Part shown: piece after piece, positions 1 to 10,931 of the stretch
Position numbering within the stretch: position 1 is the stretch's first letter
Layout of the letters: each line of letters begins with the position of its first letter
Assembly (NCBI RefSeq): GCF_011386835.1
Contig: NC_088809.1
Coordinates: forward strand, 23,939,067 to 24,003,066
DNA from: Chrysemys picta bellii
Taxonomy: Eukaryota > Chordata > Testudines > Emydidae
Reading direction: 5' to 3'
Length of the DNA: 64,000 nucleotides
Translations under genes and position numbers: made by a program
Notes under the pieces: model-generated
The model's input: only the letters and a program-made list of their open reading frames with translations
Told to the model about the DNA's origin: nothing
The model's database searches: none

Positions 1-32
1 AGGGGTACAGTAGGAAAGGTTGAGAGTCACTG
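1..32 (-). mobile_element. End of a hAT-type element, cut by window edge
   Basis: On the minus strand the sequence starting at 32 reads CAGTGACTCTCAACC and continues to a run ending GTACCCCT. This matches the terminal inverted repeat style (CAGTGGTTCTCAACC) of abundant reptile hAT elements. Only the outer 32 bases lie in the window, so length and coding content cannot be judged. Confidence 0.45.
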
Positions 33-141
33 CCCTAGAATAACTGTGGAGACAGATTCCATTTGTAACAATGTCATCAAGAGGGAGTAAGGTCCCTGCT
101 TATTCATGGAGGTGAAGTTCTGATCTTTGGGAAAAAAAACT

Positions 142-825
142 GACATAAGAACATAACATAAGAACATAAGAATGGCCCTACTGGGTCAGATCAAAGGTCC
201 ATCCAGCCTAGTATCCTGTCTATCATCAGTGGCCAGTCCCAGGTGCCCCAGAGGAAATTAACAGAACTGGTAATCATTCCCAATTGCTCATTCCCAGCTT
301 CTGGCAAACAGAGGCTAGGGACACCATTCCTGCCCATCCTGGCTAATAGCCATTGATGGACCTATCTTCCATGAATTTATCTAGTTCTTTTTTGAACTCT
401 GTTATGGTCTTGGCCTTCACAACATCCTCTGGCAAGGAGTTCCACAGGTTGACTGTGCGTTGTGTGAAGAAATACTTCCTTTTGTTTTAAACCTGCTGCC
501 TATTAATTTCATTTGATGACCCCTAGTTCTTGTGTTATGAGAAGTAGTAAACAACACTTCCTTATCTACTTTCTCTACACCAGTCATGATTTTATAGACT
601 TTAATCATATCTCCCCTTAGTCGTCTCTTTTCCAAGCTGGAAAGTCCCAGTCTTATTAATCTCTTCTCATACGGAAGCTGTTCCATCCCCCTAATCATTT
701 TTGTTGCCCTTTTCTGAACCTTTTCCAATTCCAATTTTTTGAAATGGGGTGACCACGTCTGCACACAGTATTCAAGATGTGGGCGTACCATGGATTTATA
801 TAGAGGCAACATGATATTTTCTGTT
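142..825 (-). mobile_element. CR1 LINE, 5'-truncated (3' end of ORF2)
   Basis: The minus strand encodes the C-terminal part of a CR1 ORF2 protein (812 to 417), including [30 protein letters not shown] and [14 protein letters not shown]. These are hallmark blocks downstream of the CR1 reverse transcriptase core. The frame is broken near its end, so this is a dead copy. The 3' end at about 142-175 carries the short ACATAAGA tandem typical of CR1. The 5' truncation point, near 825, falls inside a Harbinger transposase, so the CR1 inserted after that element. Confidence 0.9.
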
Positions 826-1700
826 CACCATGCACCTTGCCAGTACATCCCACACTGGTGCCCCTGAACCCGCCTCTGTGGTTGACCAAAGCCTGCGTAA
901 TGATGGAGTATCATCCTTTATAGCTTGTACTCATTTGCTCCTTTTGGAGAAAAAGTTATGGGCACGTAAGTCCCATCAATAACCCCAGTGCAGTTTTGAA
1001 AGCCCAGTCTCTCAAAGCTGGCACTTATTTCAGTAGCATTGTTTATGCCCACCACTTTCGGGTAAACCACAGTCCTGACCTCTTTGCAAACTTCCAATAC
1101 CTGAACCCCCACAGTTGACTTGCCAACAACATACTGGTTTGCCATGGACTGGTAGCAGTCTGGAATAGCCAGCTTCCAGATGGCTATAGCAACCTGCTTA
1201 TGGACTGGTATGGCTTCCCTCATGTGTGTCCTGGTGCTGAAAGGTCAGTGCATAGTGCTCACAACATCTGCTTCTTCATGCAAAAGTTCTGGAGCATCTG
1301 TTGGTCATCCCAGGTCCACAGAACAATGTGATCCCACCAGTCTGTGCTTGTGGCCCTGCTCCAGGAGCTGCTACCTATGGACAGTCGGCAGCAGGCATCA
1401 GCTGCGTCAACTGGGCTGTGGATGCCATGGCTGGACTCTCCTCTCAGAGCTGCCTTCAACAGGACAAACACTGAAATCTCCACCAGCACTCGCAGATGCT
1501 CTGTCTGAATCCGGACATAGCAAGGAACCTGTGACCAGGAAAAGGTCGTCCACCAGTGCTGGAGCCACGGTGCTGACTCCTGTTGCAGGGAATATGCAAA
1601 ATGGCTCAGCTGGATGTGTGGGTGGGCTAAGAGCACTTCCGGCAAGTGCCGCGGGAGAGAGAGAGACAACTTCTCCCACAATACGTCACAAATCAAGCTC
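826..1700 (-). pseudogene. PIF/Harbinger (HARBI1-like) transposase remnant
   Basis: Three minus-strand frame pieces line up with a Harbinger-type DDE transposase. Frame 1696-1259 ends in a block with STDWWDHIVLWTWDDQQ, the N-terminal region of turtle Harbinger proteins. Frame 1223-918 has IPVHKQVAIAIWKLAIPDCY, MANQYVVGKSTVG and CTGVIDGTYVPI, the helix-turn-helix region and first catalytic Asp (residue 83 of that piece). A third piece, about 889-826, reads VNHRGGFRGTSVGCTGKVH, next in order in the family. Frameshifts separate the pieces. The remaining C-terminal part, with the other catalytic residues, is missing because CR1 lies at 825 and nothing recognisable follows beyond the CR1. Such transposases normally work with a Myb-like partner, which is not seen here. 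It is a possible former source of activity for the Harbinger-type MITEs in this window; that is inference. Confidence 0.8.
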
Positions 1701-2440
1701 TGGAGCTAGTAAGGGTGCTAAGAATCCTGGGATATGCTCCCCAGAAGCCAAAGCTTCTGACACGTCTGCATACTACAGTATGGATGTGCTGGCACAGGTC
1801 TGAGGCGTCCATAGCACTCACAGGTGAACCTTACAAAGAACAGGTTTGCAAGTGTGGGTCACATGGACTCAGGTTTACTACACAGTGTAGACAGATCCTG
1901 GGGGCAAGGGTAGAGGGCTGGTTCCACCTCAGGCTATGCTGAATTCCTGAGAGGCGAGCACATTTCTGGGATTGCTCAGGGGCTGTGATGTACTCTTACT
2001 TGGGTATCAGCTGGCAGGGCTGCTTGGAAGCTCTTTGGGGCAGGGTCTGTCTCTTTGTTCTGTGTGCGTCTAATGCTCAGCACAATGGGGCCCTGAGCTG
2101 TCTGGGCCTCCTTGGCTTACCACAGCTCCCAAAGGGGCTGGGTGTGTGAGTGAAATGCTAGCAGTGGAGTGAGAGGGGTGATGTAAGAATCCAGCCAGGA
2201 AGCCAAGAGGGCAGTTGTTGTGGGATTAATGGTTAGGATAATGCAGAGACCCTCATTTTTATTCTATATTGTGAGGGGCCAGTTGTGGGTCTGTTTGTCC
2301 CTGTGGTCTGGCTAAGCTCCCTTGCCAAGGAAAGGCGCTTTGCACAGAAAATTTCTGCTGTCGGTCTGTCCCTGTCCTGCCGGGTGGCTGCTGGCACAGA
2401 GGGTGTGCCTTGCACACTAGCCAGAGCAGGTTAACATGAG
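1701..2440. other. No gene; ancient repeat tail at about 2015-2110
   Basis: I see no coding signal. About 2015-2110 carries an AGCTCTTTGGGGCAGGGTCTG motif block followed by CAGCACAATGGGGCCCTGA. This tail recurs widely in reptile genomes and has degenerate relatives here near 25140 and 45690. It looks like an old interspersed-repeat 3' end of uncertain family. Confidence 0.4.
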
Positions 2441-2448
2441 AGCACCAA

Positions 2449-2712
2449 CAGGGCCGGCTTTAAGGCGATTCAGCCGATTCCCTGGAATCGGGCCCTGCGC
2501 CCCTCAGAGGGCCCCGCAACGTCCCGAAGGAGCTGCCGCCGAAGTCCTGCCACTGTCGTCGTCGGCAGCTCAATCGTTGCCGCTCTCTTCGGTGGCATTT
2601 CGGCAGAGGGTCCTTCCTCCTCGGCAGCGATTGAGCTGCCGCCGAAGACAGCGGCGGGACTTCGGCAGCATCTCCTTCGGATCGGGCCCCGCGGTGCCTA
2701 AAGCTGGCCCTG
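2449..2712. mobile_element. hAT-type MITE with perfect 8-bp target duplication
   Basis: The element begins CAGGGCCGGCTTTAAGGC and ends with the inverted match GCCTAAAGCTGGCCCTG. It is flanked by identical 8-bp duplications AGCACCAA at 2441-2448 and 2713-2720. Its 264-bp length, CAGGG termini and 8-bp duplication fit a non-autonomous hAT element. The interior is GC-rich with repeated CCGAAG and inverted copies of GCCGCCGAAG, which create spurious open frames on both strands. Confidence 0.88.
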
Positions 2713-2720
2713 AGCACCAA

Positions 2721-4554
2721 CAGCAGCAAAACAGCAGGAGTATTGGCCAAGCTCAGAGCCCCCTAGTCCCCCTGAAGCCTATTCATGTGAGTGCCTACTC
2801 ACTGATGTGTGTCAGAAAATCTACAGCTGACCCTAAATGGACTGATTGGCTCAGAACTAAACCACGGGTGGAATTAGTGGAATGGAACTAGCCAAATCCT
2901 CAAATGAAATTAGCTGCCAGGTAGCCACTGGTGCAGAGTCCCAGAACGTGATTTGCACCTTTTCTGACCACCCCTCTGCCTCGCTCTCTGAGCAAGCAAT
3001 GGCCACCATTCAGGACTGCAGGAGCAGAGATGTGGCCGATGGGCCCATCCCCCGTCCCAGGCAGACCCTATGCTTTTCTTTTAGAAGCAGGTTTTTCCAC
3101 AGAGCTCAGCACGTCCGGGTTGAATGGACGTTGGGTCTCAGACACTTCTGAAAATCTGGTCCTTATAATCTTGAGTGAGACAAAAACTGGGCAGACCCAG
3201 TTCTTGGCTAGTGAGCCCCAGAATCCAGGGGAAAAGCTCGGCCCCCTGCTCAGGACCCCGCACCATCTCAGTGAAAACTCAGCCAGGGAACTCTCTAGGC
3301 TGGACCTGGGTATGTCCAGGGAAGGCTTGGGGACACCGCCTTTGGAAAGGGAAATATAATGGGATACAAGCAGTTTCTCCTCACTTATTCCAGCTTCAGA
3401 CATGGCTAACGCTCTTGTAATGTACGTGCCCTATCTGGAAACGATTTAAATACGAAATAGGGACTCAGGAAGCTGCCGTATGGCCAGCCAGAACTCCTTC
3501 GTCCGCACGCAGTGGGGACAGCAGAGCTGGGGGCAGCACCACCGGGAACAGCAGGAGATTTCCACAGAGCTTTGGAAGGGAGATTTGTATTTTATCAGGA
3601 GCAGAGGGCTGGCTCAGGGTGTGCAGCCAGGGACTATTTACGTTGTCAGATACAGAGCTGGGGCAATCTCCTGTCACTGTCCCCAGTAACTCCTGTCTCT
3701 CTGGTCTTCCTGCTGTGATGCCATAACACCTGGTGGTTTCTTTTCTGAGCGATCAAAGTGGCAGCACCCAAGGATTACAGACCTGCCCAGATCATAGCTC
3801 GGCAGCTTTCAGGTATTCTAAACACAGCTTTATAATTCCCTTGTGTAATTTACATGTTCTTATAAAGCATTGGTTGCACTCAGGTTCTGCACCAATTTAA
3901 TTGTATAGTAGCAAAAGCATGAAATAGGGGCAAAACTTCTGTGCAGACAAGGCCTAAGCGAGTTCTTGGCAGCTGTCTAAGGCAGTAGTAATAATCGTGG
4001 CCGTGTCCTCTTAAAGCAAAGCAAGTTGAGAGGGGCAGAATAGAGAGAGGACCCAGGATCTCCTCAAAAGCAAACTCCAGTTTCAAGGCAGAAAGGATGC
4101 TGGAGTCAAGGTGAATTTGGCAGAACTGGAAGTAAGGAGATGAAACCCTGTGGGAGCCCTGTCCTCACTGCAGGGCTGAGTGCCACCCCCAGCGCCAGCC
4201 TTAGCTGAAGGAATTAGAACCCCAATGATTGACGTGTGTCTCTCTTAGTTACTCTTCTGCTTACACCACCTGAAGAAACACTGCAGCAGGTCCATCTTAG
4301 GACTGGTTGTCTCCTCAGTACGTTTCTCCCTGCTGTGTCCAGGGGAACTCGCTTCCTCAGACTTCCCCAGTTCTCTGAGCTGTGGCCACAATTGCAGTCT
4401 GCCCCAGGAGACACGTGCAAAGCACCTAGGTCAGTGCCTAACTCTCACTAAGCACTTCTCTGCATCTTTAGGTGCCTAAATACCTTAAGGAGTCAACCGT
4501 GTGTCATTCAGGCCCTTTGTTGGGTTTTGCTTCAGCCTTCAATAAGGATGATGA
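2721..4554. other. Unique-looking intronic DNA, no gene seen
   Basis: Open frames here are short and lack recognisable domains, codon bias or splice-flanked structure. I saw no element termini. It is treated as RNF43 intron or ancient decayed repeat. Confidence 0.4.
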
Positions 4555-5285
4555 CATAGCCCATGCAGGCAAAAGTAGGCTGGATGATTGGAATGAGTGT
4601 ATAGAAATGGAAATTACCACATCAAAGGTGGAAGCAAAGCTCAAAGAGATGTATGCACTCAAGTCGGGGCATCGGATAATCTCCATCCCAGAACACTGAA
4701 AGAACTGGCACATGAGATTGTAAATCCTGCAGCAAGGAATTTTAATCAATCTATCAAATTAGGAATGGTAATGTGGGCGGAGAATAGCAAAGGTAGTACC
4801 TATATATGACAGGGGGAAAATGTGACCCAGGCAACTACAGTCTGATCTCAGTAGTATGCAAGGATTTAGAGCAAATTGTGGATGAAAGACCAATTAAAGA
4901 CATGGAGGTACATGGAAAATGGGAGAAAATGCAACATGGCTTTATCAAAGGTAGATTGTGCCACACTAACATGAGTTCTTGCTTTGATAAGATACCTGAT
5001 TCTCTAGATAATGGAAGTGCAGTAGATCTAATATAGCTGGACTTCATTAAACAAGGTACCAAATGGGAAATTATTAATTACACTGAAGAAAATGGGAATT
5101 GGGACAGGAACTGTATGGAGGGTAAGGAGCAGGCTGAGAAAGAGAGGGCCCTGAGTTGTGCTGAAAGGTGAATTACCAGGCCAGAAGGAGGTTGCCAGTG
5201 GAGTTCCTCAGGGGCTGGTCTTGGGATCAAGCTTACTTACTTAATCTTTTCAGTAATGGCACAAAAGTAGGAATGTGCCTTGATG
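4555..5285 (+). pseudogene. Old CR1 LINE fragment (RT domain), plus strand
   Basis: Translated pieces follow CR1 ORF2 order: HPRTLKELAHEI (from about 4685), then CDPGNYSLISVVCKDLEQIV, MQHGFIKGRLCHTNMSS and a degraded VDLI*LDFIK, which corresponds to the usual VYLDFQKAFD of RT motif A. Stops and frameshifts break it throughout. Near 5200 GVPQG-like remnants appear as a degraded VEFLRGWSWDQ. It is much more diverged than the CR1 at 21.6 kb, so it is an old insertion. It runs opposite to the RNF43 transcript. Confidence 0.75.
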
Positions 5286-7574
5286 CTCTAGCTGGGGATT
5301 TCCTGTCTGAACACTCTGAACCTCACCCAGATTTGTCTCCAGGCGGGTGACCCCTCTGGCTCCCCAGCCAGGCAGTGCCTCAAGGAGCTCTTCCTTGGCA
5401 CCCTCATACAGGGAGTGTTGTGAGACTCAAGCAGTGTGGCTGATTGGTTCTGTGTATAGTGTGGGAAAAGCCCAGTCCCTCACAGCCTTCCTGCCAGCAT
5501 TTCCCTTCCCACTCTCACGCTGCTCCGTGCGGAGATGCACAGGTAGGCCCAGATTCTCCAAAGGGCTCTGGGGCATCCAGAGTCTTTGGACAATACCTGA
5601 CACCTTCTAGTCCAAAAACTAAGCCTGTTCACCAAGGTGAAACACACCCTCCACCCGCACCAAAGCCATGCCCCCTGCATTTCAGAAGACCGAACCAGCT
5701 GTGTCCTGCCAAGTTCGTATAATTTAGCCCCCCCAATCGCTCCCTCCCACTAATCCCCCCCATCTCGTCAAACTAACGCAATCACCCAGTGGGCCTTGGA
5801 ATTTAACTGCCAGAAGGCTGTACCTACAGAGACTGATGTGAACCAGGAGGCCCCAGTGTCCAGGCCAATGCCCAAGAGAGAGGCCAAACTCAGCTGAAGG
5901 GGAGGGTGTTGGGATTCCTGCAAGGGTGCTGTTCCTCAGCCCTGCCTGGGGGCTCCATCTATCATGCCAGTCTCCACCTGGTCGATATGAGGTGTCTGAT
6001 AAATGTGTCCCCCGCCTCATCATCCCACTCCCTTTCTGGCTGCTGGGAGGGAGAAGGAGCATTTCCTCTCTGCTCAAGCTGTCGCCCCACAGCCTCCTGG
6101 CCTGTGAGGCTGGGTGGAGGGTCTCTGCTAAGTACTCCTCCCTCAGTATCGTTTTTTGAGCTTGGCTCCTCAGAGACTAGCTCCACTGCCTCCGCTGCTG
6201 CTCAGAGCCCTCCACACCAGCACCTGAGTCCTGTCTGCTTGCTCTGAACAGCAGCAGTGAAACCAGACATGACTCTGGTCAATGTCCAGTCTACTGCAGT
6301 GTGGAAAGCTGAGTCACTGCGGAGGCACTAGGTGAGCTGTTGGCAAGCTCAGGCAGACGTCACTGTGCCAATCACACTCAGTTGTCATTTGCTGGCTTTC
6401 TTCACAGCACAAAGGGCTACAAAGGAAAGACAGTAGCCAAGAATGTAACAAAGCTGAGTGCCTCCAGATGCGGACGCCATTCAGATAGAAGAGCTTCCTT
6501 CCCCCCCACGTAGCCCCAAGGGCAGCGGATGCTGCATGCTCCATGCTCTGCCTTCGTCAGTTTAGCTGAAGCTGCTGCAGGATTTCCACCAGAGGTCACA
6601 GAAATGAGGAACCTCGTCCTAGAGTCTGGGCCCAGTTTACTGACCAGGGCTTCCCCTGCGATCCCTTCCTCATGGACATGCCAGCACTCAGCTATCCCTC
6701 CCCTTTATTCCAGCCCATGTCCAAGGCATTGCAGCAATTCTGCACACCCAGGTGGGCTGCACCCACAGGCTGGGCCTGGGAGCCTCTCCTGTGCCAGCAG
6801 TTACAGCCGCTTAGTGCGAATGGCATTGTCTGCTGCCCCCTGCCAAGGCTCTGGCTGATAGGGGATCTGCTTGTGTGCTCAGTGGCAGTAGGGGACAGCT
6901 ATTGAAAATGCCAGGCTGGGGCTGAGGAGTTGCTGGGGCAGGGGAACCTTGGGACAACAAACACAGAAAGCATCCTGCCAACACCAGAGGGCCCGAAGCA
7001 GAAAGTCCAGGCAGCCTGCCAGCGGTGCACTGAGGAGCTAAGCTTCAGGGCTGAGACACCGCTGTGTCAGGCACTTTAGAAATACCTCAGCCCCACCTGA
7101 CTCATTTATTTCCACCACCTGTTGTGTCTTGTCACTAACCCAGATTGTGAGATCCTTGGAGCCGACAGAGAGAGAACGTCCCTGCTTGTGTGCATGCAGC
7201 ACCAGGGCAGTGAGGCCTGAGGCCTGGCAGAGGTCTCTCACTTGGCTGTGCTGTAAATGTGACTATCACTCAGATTTCCAAAGGGCAGGTGAATGCATTC
7301 CCTGCTCCCCAGGCTCCCTTCCAGCAGGGAGCTCACACTGGCCATCTCTGGCTGGGCAAGTCCACCACAAGTCCCTGGCAGGAAATGTACAGCAGAACTA
7401 CAGGGCCACAGAGCCATGCTGCTGGTCTACGAGACAACTGGGTGCCTCACTGGCGACACAATTGCATTGTGCACCTGCCTGTTGAGGTGCCAGACCAGTA
7501 AAGCTATTGTGAATACTGACTCGGGGCCTGGGCCTGGGCGAAGGGGGTAGACACCCCTCCAGTCTGTGGGACTT
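5286..7574. other. Unique-looking intronic DNA, no gene seen
   Basis: Moderately GC-rich sequence with several open frames of 60-118 codons on both strands, none with a recognisable domain. Overlapping frames on opposite strands and the lack of splice-bounded coding structure argue against exons. Confidence 0.35.
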
Positions 7575-7871
7575 CTCAGGGTAAGTCTACAACCCCGCGG
7601 CTGGCCTGGGTCAGCTGACTCAGGTTTGTGGGGTGTGGGCGCTGGGGCTGAAAAATTGCCGTGTGGACATTTGGGCTCGGGCTAATGGGCAGTTTACTTG
7701 TGCTGGAGGCATTTGGGCTCGGGTTAGAGCCCGGGCTCTAGGAGCCTTCGAGGGGGGAGGGCCCCAGACCTACACAGCAATTTCTAGCGCCATAGTACGA
7801 GCCCGAGTCAGCTGCTCCAGGCTCGTTGCGGCTGTGCTGTGACTCTTATAGCCATGTAGACGAACCCTGAG
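7575..7871. mobile_element. Short non-autonomous DNA transposon (family shared with 31.9 kb)
   Basis: Terminal inverted repeats are CTCAGGGTAAGTCTAC on the left and GTAGACGAACCCTGAG on the right. The interior has repeated GGGCTCGGG blocks and CCGCGGCTGGCCTGG, which recur in the element at 31874. No coding capacity. The GTCTAC core near the ends resembles the other MITEs in this window. Confidence 0.7.
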
Positions 7872-7963
7872 TGGCATAAGTGGCAAAACTGCCTTTGCTT
7901 TGTGCTGTGTTGGGGGGTGATTCAGTGCATGTGCAGAGGTGTGTGTGTGTTTCAGGGCAGGGC

Positions 7964-8820
7964 TAGGGTTGCCATGCATCCCGGTTTTCGACGGGAACGC
8001 CTGGTTGAAAAGGGACCCTGGCGTGACAGCGCAGCAGGACTAAGGCAGGCTCCCTGCCTCCCTGGCTCCGTATGGCTCCCGGAAGCGGCTGGCATGTCCC
8101 CTCTCCAACTGATAGGCTCAGGGGCAGCCAGCGAGCTTCGCACACTGACCCTGCCCCTAGCGCCGGCTCCCCAGCTCCCATTGGCCGGGAACTGCGGACA
8201 CCTCTGCCTAGGAGCCGGAGGGGGGACATGCCACCGCTTCCGCAAGCCACCTGAGGTAAGTGCTTCCTGGAACCCATGCCCCACGCCCCAACCCCTTGCC
8301 CCAGCCCTGAGCTCCCTCCTGCACCCAAACTCCCTCCCAGAGCCCGTGCCCTGTACCCCAAACTCCTGCCCCAGCCCTGAGCCTCCTCCTGCACACCAAA
8401 CTCCTCAGTGCTGGCCCTGCCCCAGAGCCTGCACTCATAGCCGGAGTCCTCATCCCCTCCCATACCCCAACCCTCTGCTCCCACCACAGAGCCCTCACCC
8501 CTTCCCACACCCTAACCTCCTGCCCCAGCCCATAGCCCCCTCCCACACTGCAAACCCCTCAGTCCCAGCCCATAGCCCCCTCCTACACCCCAAACCTCTC
8601 ATCCCCGGCCCCACCCCAGAGCCCACACCCCCAGCCCTCACCCCCTCCGGCACCCCAACCCCCTGCCCCAGCCAGATGAAAATGAGCAAGTGAGCGAGGG
8701 TGGGGGATAGTAAGCAATGGAGGGAGGGGGGATGGAGTGAGCAGGGGTGGGGCCTCGGAAAAGGAGCGAGACAGGGGGCGGAGTAAGCGTGTTTGGGCAA
8801 TCAAAAAGTTGGCAACCCTA
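7964..8820. mobile_element. Non-autonomous hAT-like element with C-rich minisatellite
   Basis: Starts TAGGGTTGCCATGCATCC and ends GTTGGCAACCCTA, giving inverted termini TAGGGTTGCCAA/T. The flanks GGCAGGGC (7956-7963) and GGCAGTGG (8821-8828) match at 6 of 8 bases, consistent with an aged 8-bp hAT duplication. About 8270-8690 is a degenerate tandem of CCCTGCCCCAGCCC-type units. It encodes a proline-rich open frame (7902-8693) that I regard as an artefact. Confidence 0.75.
8270..8690. repeat. C-rich degenerate minisatellite
   Basis: Irregular tandem of units built from CACCCCAAACTCCTGCCCC and CAGCCCTGAGC, roughly 25-50 bp apart. It lies wholly inside the hAT-like element and is strongly strand-asymmetric (C on plus, G on minus). 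Confidence 0.7.
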
Positions 8821-8828
8821 GGCAGTGG

Positions 8829-10005
8829 TTGTCCGCTGTCCAGTCTCTACCTCAGGTATTTGTACAGCTCCTGCTCCCATGTAGCTGAGTGTCCCACAGT
8901 ATTTCTGGGGTTAGGCCTCACCCCACCTGCAAGGCAGGGCAGGGCAGGGCTGTTAGCCGCACTTTACAGATGGGAGCTCAGGCCCAGAAAGCCATAAGTC
9001 TTGTCTCTAGGGAACCTTTGCCCAGTAATACTGACCTAATTATACAGGCCTGGCTATCCCAGAGACACGCCCCCACCATGTGGGCAGGCTAAGTCTGATG
9101 TCAGAGTGTCTTCTTTTGGTGTGGGTACCCCCTTCCTCAGTGACATAAACTAAGGCCTCTTATACCAGCGTAAGCATGACCACACAGGAGTTGTAACAGC
9201 ATGGCCTTATTGGCTTAAAGTCACCCAGTAGAAAAAACCTCTCGCCCCTAGCCAGGATCTGAGTGACTGGTGGCGTCTGGGTCAGGGCAGGGAAAGAAAC
9301 CCAAGGGAGGCGTGCAGCCTCATCAATGGGCCATTTTCCCTCCTCTGCCCACTGTCAGTAACTGTCATGTGTCACTCTGCCCTGAAGGACAGCTATAGAA
9401 GAAGGGGGCAGAGGTGAGGGACTATTCCAGAAGAGGGGGCAGAAGAGAGCCCAGGGGAAGAGGTGTGGGACTAGCAGGTAGTGGCAGCGTTGCTACGAGG
9501 TGCTGTGGGATGGTGGCCAAAGCACTGGGGCCAGGGAAGCTAGGGCAGGGATAGATGAGCAGGAACAGAGTGAGCAATGGGTCAGCACTAACTGTAAAAA
9601 AGAAGGGAAAGGCATGAATTGGGAAGAGGTTTGAGCTGCCTGTCAGTTTTGGAAAGAACGGGAGTTGACATGGCAGAGTTTTAGTCTGAAACTGAAGACA
9701 AATTGCTGCTTCCTGCTACTGTTGGGCATGGAGCTCAGCTCACAGGGCATGGGGGTTTGTAAGTTACATGCATCAGGTTTCAAGGCCTGATGTAATAACA
9801 AACACACCTTACTCATATCTGAGTCACTGACAAACATGCACTCAGATAACAGGGACATTATTCTTAGAGAGAAACACTGGAGTTCTACCTCCCAGGGCAA
9901 GTGAGAGAGAAAGACTGAAACATCTGCCTCCAGACATCCCCGGCACCTAGGGGGTGGCTTGGGGTGTGAAAACCTTCCACTCTGCTGCTGTGACAGCCCA
10001 GGGAT
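8829..10005. other. Unique-looking DNA, no gene seen
   Basis: No domain-bearing frame or transposon terminus recognised. The minus frame 10035-9643 (130 codons) begins inside a CA microsatellite and shows no known domain. Confidence 0.35.
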
Positions 10006-10043
10006 GCACGCGCGCACACACACACACACGCGCACACATACAC
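10006..10043. repeat. (CA)n microsatellite with CG interruptions
   Basis: Alternating CACACA/CGCGCA run of about 38 bases. The alternating purine-pyrimidine character includes CG steps. Confidence 0.9.
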
Positions 10044-10174
10044 TTTGGTGCTTCCAAGGGGGCAGGAGTTGCAGAGGGTTTCATTTGACAATCAACCCCC
10101 AAGCTGATAAATGCTGCTCCTTTTCTCTTTGCTGGCAAAGGCCTGTGAACAATAGGGAGGAGGAGCTCTTTGCA

Positions 10175-10923
10175 CAGAGGTGGGCAAACTACAGCCTGCA
10201 GGCCACATCCGGCCCATGGGACCACCCTGCCCAGCCCCTGAGCTCCCAGCCAGGGAGGCTAGCCCCCAGCCCGTCCCCTGCTGTACCCCCTCTGCCGCAG
10301 CCATGCCGCTGTGCGGGCAGTGTGGCTTGCACCCGCCCACCTTCCAGGCTTTCTAAGAAGCCAGTCTTGCCACTCTGAGTGGCATGGTAAGGGGGCAGGG
10401 AGCGGGGGGAGTTGGATAAGGGGCAGGGGGTCCTGGAAGGCAGTCAGGGGACAGGGGGCAGTTGGATGGGGCAGCAGTTCGGGGGGGGGCGGTCAGGGGA
10501 TGGGGAGCAGGGGGTGGTTTGATAGGCGTGGGAGTCCCAGGGGGGCATGTCAGGGGACAGGGGGCAGTTGGATGGGGCGGAGGTTTGGGGGGGCGATCAG
10601 GGGATGGGGAACAGTTGGATAGGGAGTGGGGTCCCGGGGGGGTAGTTAGGGGCAGGGGGTCCCAAGAGGGGGCAGTCAGGGGACAGGGAGTGGGGGGGTT
10701 GGATAGGGGGTGGGGGTCCCGGGAGGGGGTGGTCAGGGGACAAGGAGCGGGGGGGTTGGATGGGTCGGGGGTTCTGAGGGGGGCAGTCAGGTGGCAGGAA
10801 GTGGGAGGGGACGGATAGGGGGCGGGGGCCAGGCTGTTGGGGGAGGCACAGCCTTCCCTACCCGGCCCTCCATACAGTTTCGCAACCCCAGTGTGTCCCT
10901 CAGGCCAAAAAGTGCCCACCCTG
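10175..10923. mobile_element. Non-autonomous hAT element with G-rich minisatellite
   Basis: Left end CAGAGGTGGGCAAACTACAG and right end AAAAAGTGCCCACCCTG are imperfect inverted repeats of the CAGRGGTGGGCA type. Flanking 8-mers TCTTTGCA and GCCTAGCA match at 5 of 8, so the duplication is plausible but eroded. The left part (CTGCAGGCCACATCCGGCCC) is typical of this reptile family. The interior from about 10385 is a G-rich tandem array. Confidence 0.72.
10385..10830. repeat. G-rich minisatellite
   Basis: Degenerate tandem of units such as GGGGGCAGTTGGATGGGG, GTCAGGGGACAGGGGGC and GGTCAGGGGATGGGGAGCAG over roughly 445 bp. Many runs of four or more G on the plus strand make multiple G-quadruplexes possible. 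It creates long glycine-rich (plus) and proline-rich (minus, 10919-10353) open frames that are not genes. Confidence 0.85.
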
Positions 10924-10931
10924 GCCTAGCA

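Noticed and set aside
1180..1803. 207-codon plus-strand frame
   Set aside because: Antisense shadow of the Harbinger transposase relic; no recognisable domain.
2436..2891. 151-codon frame over the hAT MITE
   Set aside because: Open because of CG-rich repeated CCGAAG units inside the MITE; the minus strand is open too.
7902..8693. 263-codon plus-strand open frame
   Set aside because: Starts outside and runs through the C-rich minisatellite of a hAT-like element; the proline-rich translation is a composition artefact.
10353..10919. 188-codon minus-strand proline-rich frame and matching glycine-rich plus frames
   Set aside because: Produced by the G-rich tandem array; no stable start, domain or splice context.
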